Source: Pseudomonas viridiflava
GTDB lineage: Bacteria; Pseudomonadota; Gammaproteobacteria; Pseudomonadales; Pseudomonadaceae
NCBI RefSeq assembly: GCF_900589395.1
Contig: NZ_UUIS01000006.1
Location: forward strand, 1 to 64,000
Direction of reading: 5' to 3'
DNA: 64,000 nt
Position numbers and translations under genes: made by a program. Every line of letters starts with the position of its first letter. Position 1 is the first letter of the stretch. Below, in pieces: positions 9,496 through 19,175 of the stretch. Below the pieces are notes generated by a model. The model was not told the DNA's origin, did no database searches, and saw nothing but the letters and a program-made list of their open reading frames with translations.

Positions 9496-10412
9496 ACGGT
9501 GGCCAGGTCCGGCTCGGCAGCGACGGCTTCAAAGACCGGCTTTGGCGTCTTTGGCGACGGCAGGCCCAGCATCTGTGCCAGCAGGCGGGCCATGCGCACG
9601 CGCAGTTCCTGGCGCGGGATGATCATGTCGATGGCGCCATGTTCGATGAGGAACTCACTGCGCTGGAAGCCTTCTGGCAGCTTCTCGCGAACGGTCTGTT
9701 CGATGACGCGGGGACCGGCAAAGCCGACCAGCGCCTTGGGTTCGGCAATGATTACATCACCCAGCATCGCCAGGCTGGCGGAAACGCCGCCGTAGACCGG
9801 GTCGGTCAGTACGGAAATGAACGGAATGCCCTCTTCGCGCAGACGCGCCAGCGCCGCCGAAGTCTTGGCCATCTGCATCAGGGAGATCAGCGCTTCCTGC
9901 ATGCGCGCGCCGCCGGAGGCCGAGAAGCAGATCATCGGGCAGCGGTGTTCGAGCGCGTAGTTGGCGGCACGCACGAAGCGCTCGCCGACCACCGCACCCA
10001 TCGAACCGCCCATGAACGAGAACTCGAACGCCGAGACCACGACAGGGATGTCCAGCAGCGTACCGCTCATGGAAATCAGGGCGTCTTTTTCACCGGTCTG
10101 CTTCTGGGCGGCGACCAGACGGTCCTTGTACTTCTTGCCATCACGGAATTTCAGGCGGTCGACCGGTTCCAGGTCGACGCCCAGCTCATTACGGCCTTCG
10201 GCATCCAGGAAAATGTTCAGCCGCGCGCGCGCACCGATGCGCATGTGGTGATCGCACTTGGGGCAGACATCCAGGGTCTTTTCCAGTTCGGGGCGATACA
10301 GCACCGCTTCACAGGAGGGGCATTTGTGCCACAGGCCTTCAGGGACCGAGCTTTTCTTGACCTCGGAACGCATGATCGAAGGGATCAGTTTGTCTACCAA
10401 CCAATTGCTCAT
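9492..10412 (-). CDS. accD: Acetyl-CoA carboxylase carboxyltransferase subunit beta
   Basis: A 306-residue beta subunit of the carboxyltransferase that, with AccA, moves the carboxyl group from biotin to acetyl-CoA to give malonyl-CoA. The start at 10412 ([14 protein letters not shown]) matches the family. The N-terminal zinc ribbon is complete: CPSC at about residue 31 and CPKC at about residue 50. The crotonase-like core has [21 protein letters not shown] and the glycine-rich [10 protein letters not shown]. The upstream gap to trpF (10413-10660) contains no further gene. The gene leads into folC with a 4-nt overlap. Confidence 0.97.
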   Translation of the reverse strand: MSNWLVDKLIPSIMRSEVKKSSVPEGLWHKCPSCEAVLYRPELEKTLDVCPKCDHHMRIGARARLNIFLDAEGRNELGVDLEPVDRLKFRDGKKYKDRLVAAQKQTGEKDALISMSGTLLDIPVVVSAFEFSFMGGSMGAVVGERFVRAANYALEHRCPMICFSASGGARMQEALISLMQMAKTSAALARLREEGIPFISVLTDPVYGGVSASLAMLGDVIIAEPKALVGFAGPRVIEQTVREKLPEGFQRSEFLIEHGAIDMIIPRQELRVRMARLLAQMLGLPSPKTPKPVFEAVAAEPDLATV

Positions 10413-10660
10413 GCTTTGCTTCTCCAGTACCGGTTCGGTTCCAGCACCTGGCGCCGATGCGCCGGGTGCATGCCTAAATTCATGATATTGGCCGAAACAG
10501 ACAGCCTGCGGCCGGCGCCTGGCCAGACCTGCCTGTTGCAACCTTCTGTATTTACAACCCGGCCAGGCACCCGGGGCGCCTGACTTGTTCAATAAGACCT
10601 GCTGCTGCCGTTCGACGCAGGGACAGGCTAATGGACGGCGGCACAGGGGCAACCGTCACA

Positions 10661-11281
10661 TCAGGCTCCACGCACGGCACGCATGAAAGCGCGCATCTTG
10701 TCGTGATCCTTGATGCCCTTGCGCAGCTCGACGCCGCCACTGACATCCACCGCATAAGGCCTGACCTGCGCAATGGCCCGGGCCACGTTGTCCGGGGTCA
10801 GCCCGCCGGCGAGAATCACCGGCTTTGCCAACCCCTCGGGAATCAGCCCCCAGTCGAAGGCTTCACCGGTGCCGCCCGGCACACCGGGCACATAGGCATC
10901 GAGCAACAGGCCGCTGGCCCTGGAATAGACCTGGCAGGCGGCAGCGATGTCATCGCCGGGCCTGACGCGCAGCGCCTTGATGAACGGCCGGTGATAACCC
11001 TCGCATTGCTCGGGCGTTTCATCGCCATGGAACTGCAACAGGTCAAGCGCCACGGCCTCAAGCGTCTCGTTGAGTTCGCAACGGCTGGCGTTGACGAACA
11101 ACCCGACCGTGGTGACGAACGGCGGCAGCGCGGCAATGATTGCCCGCGCCTGCAACACGTTCACGGCGCGCGGGCTGGGCGGGTAAAACACCAGCCCTAT
11201 TGCGTCTGCGCCGGCCTCGACAGCGGCCAGCGCATCTTCTATGCAGGTAATCCCGCAGATCTTGCTTCGAACGGCTGACAT
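10661..11281 (-). CDS. trpF: Phosphoribosylanthranilate isomerase
   Basis: A 206-residue TIM-barrel enzyme catalysing the Amadori rearrangement of phosphoribosylanthranilate, the third step of tryptophan synthesis. The N-terminal KICGIT motif carries the catalytic cysteine, the general acid Asp lies in AVDVSGGVE, and FHGDE and [10 protein letters not shown] are also present. As in other pseudomonads it is a stand-alone gene between truA and accD rather than part of a trp operon. The ATG at 11281 is the natural start because the conserved first strand begins a few residues later. Confidence 0.96.
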   Translation of the reverse strand: MSAVRSKICGITCIEDALAAVEAGADAIGLVFYPPSPRAVNVLQARAIIAALPPFVTTVGLFVNASRCELNETLEAVALDLLQFHGDETPEQCEGYHRPFIKALRVRPGDDIAAACQVYSRASGLLLDAYVPGVPGGTGEAFDWGLIPEGLAKPVILAGGLTPDNVARAIAQVRPYAVDVSGGVELRKGIKDHDKMRAFMRAVRGA

Positions 11282-11340
11282 GTCGCGAAACCTCAGTCCT
11301 TTCGGAAAGCCCCGGATGGTAACAAATGCTCGTGCGATCG

Positions 11341-12234
11341 TCAGCCAGCAAGGCCTGTGAAGCCGGTGAGAAAGTGCGGGCCGATGTAACGCTGCGGCAA
11401 CGCGAACTCATCGTGGTACTCGACCTGCACCAGATACAGACCGTAGGGATGCGCCGTGACGCCGCCATTGCGCCGCACCCGACTGTGCAAGACCTCCTGC
11501 GCCCATTGAGGCGGTCGCTCACCGGTGCCGATGGTCATCAGCACGCCTGCAATATTGCGCACCATGTGATGCAGGAAGGCGTTGGCCCGAACATCAATGA
11601 CAATCATCTTGCCGTGCCGGGTCACACGCAGGTGGTGCATTTTCTTGATAGGCGACTTGGCCTGGCATTGCCCGGCCCGGAAGGCGCTGAAATCGTGGGT
11701 GCCGATCAGGTACTGCGCTGCCTCGGCCATGCGCTCGACATCCAGCGGTCGGTAATTCCAGGTGACTTCCTGGCCCATGTGCGCCGGACGGATCTGATCG
11801 TTGTAGATGACATAACGATAGCGCCGGGCGATGGCCTTGAACCGCGCATGAAAATTCGCCGGCATCACCTTCGCCCAGGTCACGCTGACATCATGCGGCA
11901 GGCTGGCATTGGTGCCCATGACCCAGGCCTTTTCCGAGCGCTCGACCGTGGTGTCGAAATGCACCACCTGGCCGCAGGCGTGCACACCGGCGTCGGTGCG
12001 ACCGGCGCACTGCAGCGAAACGGGTGTCGCCGCCACCTTGCCGAGGGCATTTTCGAGAGTTTCCTGAACGGTCATCGCGCTGCTGAGCTGACGCTGCCAG
12101 CCGTTGTAGCGCGAGCCCTTGTATTCGACGCCCAGCGCAATGCGGTAAACGCCCTCGGCGGCCATTTCGGCAGCCGGGTTATCGATGTTCGCCAAGGGAT
12201 TACAGCCTGCGAGTGTTGCGAAAAGGGCGGCCAT
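11341..12234 (-). CDS. truA: tRNA pseudouridine(38-40) synthase
   Basis: TruA converts U38-U40 in the anticodon arm of many tRNAs to pseudouridine. The catalytic aspartate lies in [11 protein letters not shown], followed by [15 protein letters not shown] and the C-terminal MVRNIAGVL helix are also typical. The start is uncertain. The frame opens at 12234, but the first residues ([11 protein letters not shown]) are not family-like. A TTG at 12195 (giving [14 protein letters not shown]) or an ATG at 12165 ([12 protein letters not shown]) would give more usual lengths of about 284 or 274 residues. None has a strong ribosome-binding site. It follows fimV, as in P. aeruginosa. Confidence 0.95.
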   Translation of the reverse strand: MAALFATLAGCNPLANIDNPAAEMAAEGVYRIALGVEYKGSRYNGWQRQLSSAMTVQETLENALGKVAATPVSLQCAGRTDAGVHACGQVVHFDTTVERSEKAWVMGTNASLPHDVSVTWAKVMPANFHARFKAIARRYRYVIYNDQIRPAHMGQEVTWNYRPLDVERMAEAAQYLIGTHDFSAFRAGQCQAKSPIKKMHHLRVTRHGKMIVIDVRANAFLHHMVRNIAGVLMTIGTGERPPQWAQEVLHSRVRRNGGVTAHPYGLYLVQVEYHDEFALPQRYIGPHFLTGFTGLAG

Positions 12235-12300
12235 TATACGGCGGCAGACAAAAGACGCCAGCGGTGGTGCCGGATCGACCTCAACCGCCGGCGTTCACCC

Positions 12301-15084
12301 TCAGGTCAGGCCTGCCAGCAGCTCGCGGGCTTCGCTCTTCTGCTCTTCGTCACCCTCGTCGACCACTTCGCCGAGGATGTCACGCGCGCCGTCGGCATCG
12401 CCCATGTCGATATAAGCGCGCGCCAGGTCGAGCTTGGTCGCGGCCTCGTCGGTGCCGGAAAGAAAATCAAACGGCTCGTCATCATCGAAGGCCGCCGCAT
12501 CGCTGCTGGTGAAGGAGGCCGGTTCGTTGCGGCTGAATGCCTGCTCTTCGAGTGGCGGATTTTCCAGGCTCTGCGACAGGCGATCGAGTTCGGCATTGAC
12601 GTCTTCGATCTCGGAGGCGAACGCCTCGTTGGCATGCTCGGTTTCGATCTCGTCGGCCAGCGACAGGTCAAAGTCTTCGGGCAACTCAAGGTCGACGTTG
12701 GCTTTTTCCGGCTCGCTTGCCCCCAGGTCCAGAGGATCGTCACCCAGGCCGGCCAGGAAATCGTCCTCGGTGCTGAGCACCGGGTCGTCGTCGGCCAGGT
12801 CAAGGTCGAAGTCCGACAGGTCGTTCGGCTCAGGCGTGACGGCCGACAACGGCGCCTCTACCACCGGCGGATCGTTTGCCGCCAGGGCATCGTCGAGCAA
12901 CAGGTCGTCGAGCTCGTCGACAGTGACCACGTTGTCTTCAGGCGTCTCGTCCAGCGCATCCAGGCTGAGGTCGAATTCGTTTTCCAGCGGATCGGCTTCA
13001 GGCTCGGCCTGCACCTCGGCCACCGGATCAACCACCGGCGCCGGCTCAGGCTCTTCATCGGCCAGCAGTTCTTCCAGGTACTTGACATCCAGTTCGGTCG
13101 ACAGGGCGGCGGTGGTGGCAGCGGTCGCGGCCGCAGCTGCCACAGCAGCGGCAGGCGCTGCGGTGTCGGCCACCTTAGGTTCTACAGGCAAGGGGGCAAC
13201 GGCCGGCGGCAAGACCGGGTCGGCCTCAGGTTGGGGCTTTCCCGCTGCCACCAGCTTTCGTTCATGAGCCGCGAACGCCTTGTGGTTGCCTTGTTCGGCA
13301 TAGATTTCCATCAGCTTCAGACGCAGATCATCACGCTGCGGCTCTTCCCGGACGGATTCTTCGAGCAGCTCCACCGCCTGGTTCATGCGCCCGTAGGCAA
13401 TGTGGATCTCGGCCTGCACCAACGGGTCGGTTGGCCGCTCACGCGTGGCATTGGCCGCAGCGGCCGCCATGGCAGCAGCTGTCATCTTGTAGCTCGGCGA
13501 GGGCGTTTCCAGACCGTCGAAGCTGTCGGCCGGGGCGTTGAGGTCCATGTCGTTGACAAACTGGGTTTCTTCAGCCAGCGCACGCGCCATGCGCTTGTGC
13601 TTTTCTTTCTCGGCCTTGGCATTGCGACGACGCGCCAGGAACAGCAGCAACAAGGCCAGGACCAGCAAGACAGCACCGCCGATCAGGCCCAGCATGACCG
13701 GGTTGTCGAGTAACGCCTTGAACGGATCGGGCTCGGATTCTGCAGCGACAGGCTCAACGGCCAGCGGTTGCTCGAGCGGTGGCGTGGCCACCAGGGCGTC
13801 TTCGGGCGCGATTTCGCCAGCCGGCTTGATCGGCGTGCCGGCTGCATCGACTGCAGTGGCCGGCAACGGGGCAACCGTGTCGGCGGGCGGGGTGGCGGCC
13901 GTCGCTGCAGCACCAGCGGCTGCGGCACCCGCGGTTGCCGCGGCCGGCGTATTGGCGGCCGCCTGCATCTTGGCCAGTTGGTCGTTCTTGAGCTCCATCA
14001 ACCGCTGCAGCTTGTCGAGCTGGCTTTGCAGGTCGCCCATGCGGCTTTGCAGCTCGGCATTGTCACGGCGCGTCGTGTCGAGGGCTTCCTGGGTCACGGC
14101 CAGCCTGTTGGCCAGGTCGGCGTCGGCCGCAGCGCCTTTCTGGGCGGTAGCGGGGCCGGCGGCGACCAGGCTGAGATTGTCACCGGTTTCGACCTGGGCG
14201 GGTGCAGCCCCTGCACTGGCGCGGCGCGTGGCGTCGACCTGGCGACTGCCCGCCGGGGTCCGGCGGCCTTCACGCCAGGCGCGGTATTGCTGGGCCACTT
14301 CGGCCACGGCCTGGTTTTGCGGCAAGGCGGTGGCCTGCTGCGCGGTCGGCAGGCGTAACACCTGGCCCCTTTTCAGGCGGTTGATGTTGCCGTCGATGAA
14401 TGCATCCGGGTTCAAGGCCTGGATGGCCAGCATGGTCTGCTGGATAGTGCCGCCATTGCGCACCTTCGCCGCGATCTCCCAGAGGGTATCGTTGTTGGAG
14501 GTGACGTAGCGGGCGGCCTTGTCGACACCCGGTGCCGGCAAAGAGGCCTCGGCAGGCGCCACAGCCGCCGGTGCCTGCGGCACCTGCGCGGCCACAGGCG
14601 GTGTGACTGCCGGCAGTTGAGGTGCAACCGTTGCCGGAACCGGCGCAGGTGCGGCCGCCTCGGCAGGCGCGGCGGCCGTTTCAAATTTGGGGGGGTCCAG
14701 CAGCAGGCTGTATTCACGCTGCGCGCGGCCATTGGGCCACAGCACCTGCACGAGGAATTTCACGTACGGATCACGCACCGGCTTGCTGGAGGTGATGCGC
14801 AAGACACTCTTGCCACCGGGATTGATCACCGGGGTAAATGTCAGGTCACTGAGAAACGCTTGCCGGGTCACGCCTGCCTGGGCGAAATCGGCCGTCGTGC
14901 CCAGGCTGGGCACCAGTTGCGAGGCGGTGATGCCCTTGGCATCCGTCAGCTCGATTTCAGCCACCAGCGGCTGGTTCAGGGTCGACTTGACCGACAACTC
15001 ACCCAGCCCCAACGCATGCGCCATGCCCGATGACAGCGCTGAAGCTGCAGCGATTGCTACTACCAGTTTACGAACCTGAACCAT
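12301..15084 (-). CDS. fimV: FimV/HubP-type polar landmark protein
   Basis: A 927-residue bitopic inner-membrane protein needed in Pseudomonas for type IV pilus assembly and twitching, and a polar organiser in relatives. Features in order: a signal peptide ending at AHA/LGLG (about residue 24); the conserved FimV N-terminal domain (LGELSVKSTLNQPL to LLLDPP); a Pro/Ala linker; a LysM peptidoglycan-binding domain (YVTSNNDTLWEIAAKV, about residues 190-240); a coiled coil (about 330-375); one membrane helix at about 463-487; and a very acidic cytoplasmic region ending in the conserved TPR-like FimV C-terminus (LARAYIDMGDADGARDILGE). An AAGGGA site precedes the ATG. It lies between usg and truA, its usual place. 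A second FimV-like gene is at 59233. Confidence 0.94.
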   Translation of the reverse strand: MVQVRKLVVAIAAASALSSGMAHALGLGELSVKSTLNQPLVAEIELTDAKGITASQLVPSLGTTADFAQAGVTRQAFLSDLTFTPVINPGGKSVLRITSSKPVRDPYVKFLVQVLWPNGRAQREYSLLLDPPKFETAAAPAEAAAPAPVPATVAPQLPAVTPPVAAQVPQAPAAVAPAEASLPAPGVDKAARYVTSNNDTLWEIAAKVRNGGTIQQTMLAIQALNPDAFIDGNINRLKRGQVLRLPTAQQATALPQNQAVAEVAQQYRAWREGRRTPAGSRQVDATRRASAGAAPAQVETGDNLSLVAAGPATAQKGAAADADLANRLAVTQEALDTTRRDNAELQSRMGDLQSQLDKLQRLMELKNDQLAKMQAAANTPAAATAGAAAAGAAATAATPPADTVAPLPATAVDAAGTPIKPAGEIAPEDALVATPPLEQPLAVEPVAAESEPDPFKALLDNPVMLGLIGGAVLLVLALLLLFLARRRNAKAEKEKHKRMARALAEETQFVNDMDLNAPADSFDGLETPSPSYKMTAAAMAAAAANATRERPTDPLVQAEIHIAYGRMNQAVELLEESVREEPQRDDLRLKLMEIYAEQGNHKAFAAHERKLVAAGKPQPEADPVLPPAVAPLPVEPKVADTAAPAAAVAAAAATAATTAALSTELDVKYLEELLADEEPEPAPVVDPVAEVQAEPEADPLENEFDLSLDALDETPEDNVVTVDELDDLLLDDALAANDPPVVEAPLSAVTPEPNDLSDFDLDLADDDPVLSTEDDFLAGLGDDPLDLGASEPEKANVDLELPEDFDLSLADEIETEHANEAFASEIEDVNAELDRLSQSLENPPLEEQAFSRNEPASFTSSDAAAFDDDEPFDFLSGTDEAATKLDLARAYIDMGDADGARDILGEVVDEGDEEQKSEARELLAGLT

Positions 15085-15191
15085 AGCCCATCCCTTGTTA
15101 AATATTCCCCGACGCTGAAGAACTTAGTTCCACAATGGGTCTAAAGCCTGTTGTTACCAACGTGTTTCAGCAAATTACTGACAAGTATCTT

Positions 15192-16202
15192 TTACACATG
15201 GTCTTTTATCAACAATTCACCCAACTGCACAGCATTGAGCGCAGCGCCTTTGCGTGCATTATCCGACACAAGCCACAAACTGAGCTGCCTTGGATCATCC
15301 AGCGAGCCACGCACACGACCCACATACACCACATCCTGGCCAACCGCGTCGCCCACCGGCGTCGGGTAATCGCCAGCCTCGACCAGTTCGATCCCCGCGG
15401 CCGCTTCAAGGCGTTCGTTGATGGCCTGCAGATCGACCTCCCTGCTCCCCTGCAGCGACACACTGAAACTGTCGCCGAAGAACACCGGAACCTGCACGCA
15501 ACTGGCCGCGACCTTGAGTAAAGGCAGGCCGAGCAATTGACGCAACTCCAGCACCAGACGTTTTTCCAGAGTCACATGGCCGTCGGCATCCGGCGTACCG
15601 ACCTGGGCGAGCACGTTGAAAGCCATCTGGCGATCGAAAAAGCGTGGCTCCAGCGGTCGGACATTGAGCAATTCAGCCGTCTGGCGCGCCAGCTCACTGA
15701 CGCCTTCGCGACCCAGTGTCGAAACAGCCATGCACGCGGTCACGTCGACACGCTGGATGTCCAGCAGGTCTTGCAAGGGTGCCAGGGCCAGTGCCAGGGC
15801 AGTGGCTGACGGGCTCGGGCTGGCCAGCAGCCGCGGGCCGTTCAAGCCCTTGAGCTGCGCCGCATTGACTTCGGGCACCACCTGCGGCGCCTGGTCGGCC
15901 GGGAAAGCCCCGGACAAATCGACGACCGAACACCCCTTTTCCAGCGCCTGCGGCACGAAACTCAGGCTGACAGCGGGACCGGCGGCAAAGAACACCACGC
16001 GCACGCGGGAAAAGTCGAAGGCGTCGACTTCACGCACCCGCACGTTCTTGCCGCGAAAGGCGACCGAACTGCCGGCGGATTCGACGCTGGCAAGCAAATG
16101 CAGTTCGCCGACCGGAAAGTCGCGCTCTTCAAGAATCTGGACGATGGTTTCGCCGACAGTACCGGTGGCGCCGATCACGGCAATGTCAAAGGACTGGCTC
16201 AT
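15192..16202 (-). CDS. usg: USG-1-type Asd paralogue without catalytic cysteine
   Basis: A 336-residue homologue of aspartate-semialdehyde dehydrogenase. The NADP-binding loop is intact (GATGTVGETIV, residues about 11-21) and the C-terminal substrate domain is recognisable. At the place where true Asd enzymes have the nucleophilic cysteine (an N-C-S/T context), this protein reads RLLASPSPSATALAL, so the cysteine is absent. That matches the USG-1 subgroup, which sits beside the true asd and fimV in Pseudomonas; no true asd lies in this window. It is probably not an active dehydrogenase, and the role is unknown. The ATG at 16202 is clear. Confidence 0.85.
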   Translation of the reverse strand: MSQSFDIAVIGATGTVGETIVQILEERDFPVGELHLLASVESAGSSVAFRGKNVRVREVDAFDFSRVRVVFFAAGPAVSLSFVPQALEKGCSVVDLSGAFPADQAPQVVPEVNAAQLKGLNGPRLLASPSPSATALALALAPLQDLLDIQRVDVTACMAVSTLGREGVSELARQTAELLNVRPLEPRFFDRQMAFNVLAQVGTPDADGHVTLEKRLVLELRQLLGLPLLKVAASCVQVPVFFGDSFSVSLQGSREVDLQAINERLEAAAGIELVEAGDYPTPVGDAVGQDVVYVGRVRGSLDDPRQLSLWLVSDNARKGAALNAVQLGELLIKDHV

Positions 16203-16268
16203 GCAAAAACCTCAGGAAAAAACAGGGAGCGGCACTTTACGCGCGCAATCCCTGCCAGGCAAACGAGG

Positions 16269-16829
16269 TCATGGCTCCAGGCCGATCCGGAAGAAAGCTC
16301 CCCCGCTCCAGACCCCCAGCCAGCGCTGGCCGTCGATCTCGCGCACTACGGCGAGCTCGACCAGTTGGTAGAACACGTTGCGGTGAATCAAGGCTTCGAG
16401 ATTGGCGCGCACATGCACATAGGGTGCAGGCTCCTGGGTCAGCGGGTCGATATGAACCCGCACGGGGTGTTCGGGGCCGACCTCGACTTCATCATCAACG
16501 TGGGTGTGCATGCGCAGCACCTGGGTTTCGCCATCGCCTTCCACGTGCAGGGTCACGGCCACAAAGGGCGCATCATCGACCCTGATGCCGACCTTTTCCA
16601 CCGGAGTGACCAGAAAGTAATCGTCGCCATCGCGGCGGATGATCCGGGAAAACAGCCGCACCATCGGCTTGCGGCCGATGGGCGAGCCCAAGTAATACCA
16701 GGTGCCATCGCGGGCGATACGCATATCGATGTCACCGCAGAACGCCGGATTCCACAGGTGCACCGGCGCCAGTGCGCCATTTTCGGGAAGCTGCGCCAGC
16801 AGATCGCCAACCTTGTCTGAATCGCTCAT
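16269..16829 (-). CDS. DUF1285 domain protein
   Basis: A 186-residue soluble conserved protein of unknown function. It contains HLWNPAFCGDIDMRIARDG, YLGSPIGRKPMVRLFSRIIR and YFLVTPVEKVGI, which I associate with the DUF1285 family found in proteobacteria. No signal peptide or membrane segment is present. It follows the DUF4823 lipoprotein gene with an 8-bp gap, so the two are probably co-transcribed. In P. aeruginosa a DUF1285 gene also lies close to the TetR and tatD genes. Confidence 0.82.
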   Translation of the reverse strand: MSDSDKVGDLLAQLPENGALAPVHLWNPAFCGDIDMRIARDGTWYYLGSPIGRKPMVRLFSRIIRRDGDDYFLVTPVEKVGIRVDDAPFVAVTLHVEGDGETQVLRMHTHVDDEVEVGPEHPVRVHIDPLTQEPAPYVHVRANLEALIHRNVFYQLVELAVVREIDGQRWLGVWSGGAFFRIGLEP

Positions 16830-16837
16830 GGTGAATC

Positions 16838-17443
16838 CTAACGGGAAAGACCTAACAGACTGCGAGCGTAGTCTTCCATGGGCGGACCAAGCAAATCTTC
16901 GGGACGGGTATCGTAAAGCGTCAGCAATCCGCCGCGACTGCGAATGCGGGCGCTGTCGATCAGGTAGCGGGTACTGGTTTCGACGAGCATCAACTGGATG
17001 ACACCGCTGTCAATGCCCAGGCGATCCAGGGCTTCTTCGTCCGCCCACTGATCGTAAGTGCCGATGCGGTCGTCAGCCCTGGCAAAGCGTGTGTAGAGCA
17101 GATAATGGGCACCGGCACTGCGCGCTTCGGTCAAGGCATCGTCAAGCCCGAGCGGCCCGCGGGCGCGGCGGACCATGGGAAAGAACTCGACAAAGTTGTT
17201 GAAGGCTTCTTCGGCCACCACATTGGGCCGCGGATAGGCCTTGCCGGGCGGCACGAAGGCGCCCTGGGCGATGTAGATATAAGAATCGGGCTGCAGGCGA
17301 AAGTTACTGGTGCGCCGGGTCTGGCTATGATCGAGCAGGCCCGCATCGCTGAACTGCTCCCGCACGCCCTCCCCCATGTCACTGACTTTCATGCAACCAC
17401 CCAGCGCCACAAGCGCCAGCAGCAAGACCAGGCTACGCATCAT
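16838..17443 (-). CDS. DUF4823 family lipoprotein
   Basis: A 201-residue predicted lipoprotein. The signal peptide is short with a lipobox ending LVALGGC (Cys16). The mature part has the YIYIAQGAFVPPGKAYP stretch and a repeated arginine-rich segment, consistent with the DUF4823 family; the function is unknown. Two adjacent ATG codons (17443, 17440) follow a GGAGGAAC ribosome-binding site and either could start. It lies upstream of the DUF1285 gene in the same transcript. Confidence 0.8.
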   Translation of the reverse strand: MMRSLVLLLALVALGGCMKVSDMGEGVREQFSDAGLLDHSQTRRTSNFRLQPDSYIYIAQGAFVPPGKAYPRPNVVAEEAFNNFVEFFPMVRRARGPLGLDDALTEARSAGAHYLLYTRFARADDRIGTYDQWADEEALDRLGIDSGVIQLMLVETSTRYLIDSARIRSRGGLLTLYDTRPEDLLGPPMEDYARSLLGLSR

Positions 17444-17543
17444 GTTCCTCCCAGAGGCCGGTGACGAAAAACCGGCGAATGGTCGCCTGATGCAGCTTCC
17501 GCGCCATTTTTACCCGGTTCAGGCGCAGAGCGGGTTCAGAACG

Positions 17544-18206
17544 TTATTTATCCGCAGGCGTGAGTGCCGGCTCGGGCTGGCTGTCAGGGTCACGCTTGCG
17601 CTTGTTGCCCATGCGCACGCCAATGTCCATCAGGAACTGGAAGAACCCTTCCTGATCCTCGAGCACGTTGCTCCAGAAGGGCGAGTGGTACAGCGCCACG
17701 GCGCCATGCACCAGGGCCCAGGCGGCGCAATAGTGGAAATAGGGCGGCACGTCCTCAAGCTTGCCTTCATTGATCCGCCCCTTGATCAGCAAGGTCAGGT
17801 GTTCGAAGTTGGAGGCGCGGATACGGTGCAGCTCCTCGACCATCTCAGGCACCTGATTGCCCTTGACGACCTTTTCTTCAAGGCGGTCAAACAGTCGGTA
17901 GCGCTGGGGATCACGCATGCGGAACTCGAAATAGGCACGTGACAGCGCTTCCTTGTCCTTGTCGACATCGGCCGAGTGCAACAGCGCGTTCAGGTCGCGC
18001 TCGTAATCGAGCATCAGGCGCAGGTAGATTTCAGCCTTGGACTTGAAGTGCTTGTAGATCGTCCCTTTGCCGATGCCCACGGCGTCGGCAATCATTTCGA
18101 CGGTGACGCTGTCTTCGCCCTGCTCCAGAAACAGCTTCAGCGCAGTGTCGAGAATTTCCTGCTCACGACGGCGAAATTCACGGACCTTTCGAGGTTCTTT
18201 TTGCAT
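17544..18206 (-). CDS. TetR/AcrR family transcriptional regulator
   Basis: A 220-residue regulator. The N-terminal helix-turn-helix is clear at about residues 15-60 (ILDTALKLFLEQGEDSVTV, then IADAVGIGKGTIYKHFKSK). The C-terminal ligand domain includes YHSPFWSNVLEDQEGFFQFL. The start at 18206 (MQKEPRKVREF) is preferred because an upstream extension of 42 residues has no domain and runs into the intergenic space. The tail is charged (KRKRDPDSQPEPAL). Its target is unknown. It corresponds in place to the TetR gene near the tatD-pilZ block of P. aeruginosa. Confidence 0.88.
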   Translation of the reverse strand: MQKEPRKVREFRRREQEILDTALKLFLEQGEDSVTVEMIADAVGIGKGTIYKHFKSKAEIYLRLMLDYERDLNALLHSADVDKDKEALSRAYFEFRMRDPQRYRLFDRLEEKVVKGNQVPEMVEELHRIRASNFEHLTLLIKGRINEGKLEDVPPYFHYCAAWALVHGAVALYHSPFWSNVLEDQEGFFQFLMDIGVRMGNKRKRDPDSQPEPALTPADK

Positions 18207-18340
18207 ATTGAGTACATCTGCAGGGCTCAAATCGAAGCCGCGTATTATGCCTGTCTGGCGCGAAATTGCACGGATCATCCACGCTTGCCGACACCGTGCA
18301 ACCGGCAAACCTGCCGGTGTTTCAGCCCGCATTCAAGGTG

Positions 18341-18994
18341 TCAGTGCTCGAAAGCCGGTGACGCACCGCCAATGAACTCCATGTAGCCGGTGACTACTAC
18401 ATAAATGGCGAAGTAGGCAAAAATCAATGCCGAGGCGATATATGACCACTTGAGCATGCGTTCACCGAGCAGGCGGCCGCCCTGGTGCGCCAGTGCGCAC
18501 AAGGCAAACGACCAGCAAAGCCCGGCAATGAAGAATCCGCTCAGAAAAGCCGATGCCCCACCCAGGTCTGCGCCCTGGCGGGCAATGATCGCCCCGCCCA
18601 CCGCGGCAAACCACAAGATGGCGGTCGGTGACGACATGGCCAGGAAGATGCCGCGAAAGAACAAGGTGCGGTTGCTGTCGTTGGCGACAGGCTCCGCGGC
18701 CTGCAACACCGTCGTGGCAGCCATTGCACTCATGATCATCTTGATGCAGAACCAGGTCAGCACCGCCGTGCCGCCCAGCCACAGCACATAGCGTACCGTC
18801 TCATACTGCAACAGCACCGCCATGCCGGTCATGGCCAGTACGGCATAGGCCAGGTCACCGAAACAGGTCCCGATGCCCAGCCATAAACCCTTGGAAAAAC
18901 CACGCTGCATGGCCAGGGTCATCATGGCGATATTGGCCAGGCCGATGTCCAGGCATAACGACAGGCTGAGCAGAAAGCCGTTGGAAAACTCCAT
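18341..18994 (-). CDS. LysE family amino-acid exporter
   Basis: A 217-residue inner-membrane protein with about six hydrophobic segments, including LSLSLCLDIGLANIAMM at the N-terminus, LWLGIGTCFGDLAYAVLAM, and a long hydrophobic C-terminal pair. The PTAILWFAAVGG stretch is the usual position of the conserved proline-containing helix of the LysE/RhtB superfamily. Such proteins export amino acids or related small molecules; the substrate here is unknown. The N-terminal helix has CLDIG where many LysE members have xxPGP, which is a mild departure. The promoter region is shared with the RgsA-like sRNA upstream. Confidence 0.85.
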   Translation of the reverse strand: MEFSNGFLLSLSLCLDIGLANIAMMTLAMQRGFSKGLWLGIGTCFGDLAYAVLAMTGMAVLLQYETVRYVLWLGGTAVLTWFCIKMIMSAMAATTVLQAAEPVANDSNRTLFFRGIFLAMSSPTAILWFAAVGGAIIARQGADLGGASAFLSGFFIAGLCWSFALCALAHQGGRLLGERMLKWSYIASALIFAYFAIYVVVTGYMEFIGGASPAFEH

Positions 18995-19155
18995 TTTTCA
19001 TCGCCTCACAGAAAGTGGCACGCCAAAGTGCCCTGAAAAACCGTCAGCAAGGCCCCATGAACGGCACGCAGCCATTCATCGCGCTCTGAATCGAAGGTTT
19101 AGTATTCCAAAACTGTTTAAAAAATGATCAAAAGCGACTGGAAGCTTTCGCATCC

Positions 19156-19172
19156 TCATCAATACTTAAAGC
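19156..19172 (+). promoter_or_regulatory. RpoS-type -10 element before the sRNA
   Basis: The sequence TCAATACTTAAAG (around 19159-19171) matches the extended -10 preferred by sigma-S (consensus close to CTATACTTAA). No good -35 hexamer stands at the right spacing, which is also typical of sigma-S promoters. It sits a few bases before the proposed 5' end of the sRNA. Confidence 0.55.
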
Positions 19173-19175
19173 GTT

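Noticed and set aside
11326..13713. 795-codon plus-strand frame across truA and fimV
   Set aside because: It is antisense to two conserved genes and has low-complexity Arg/Gly/His composition.
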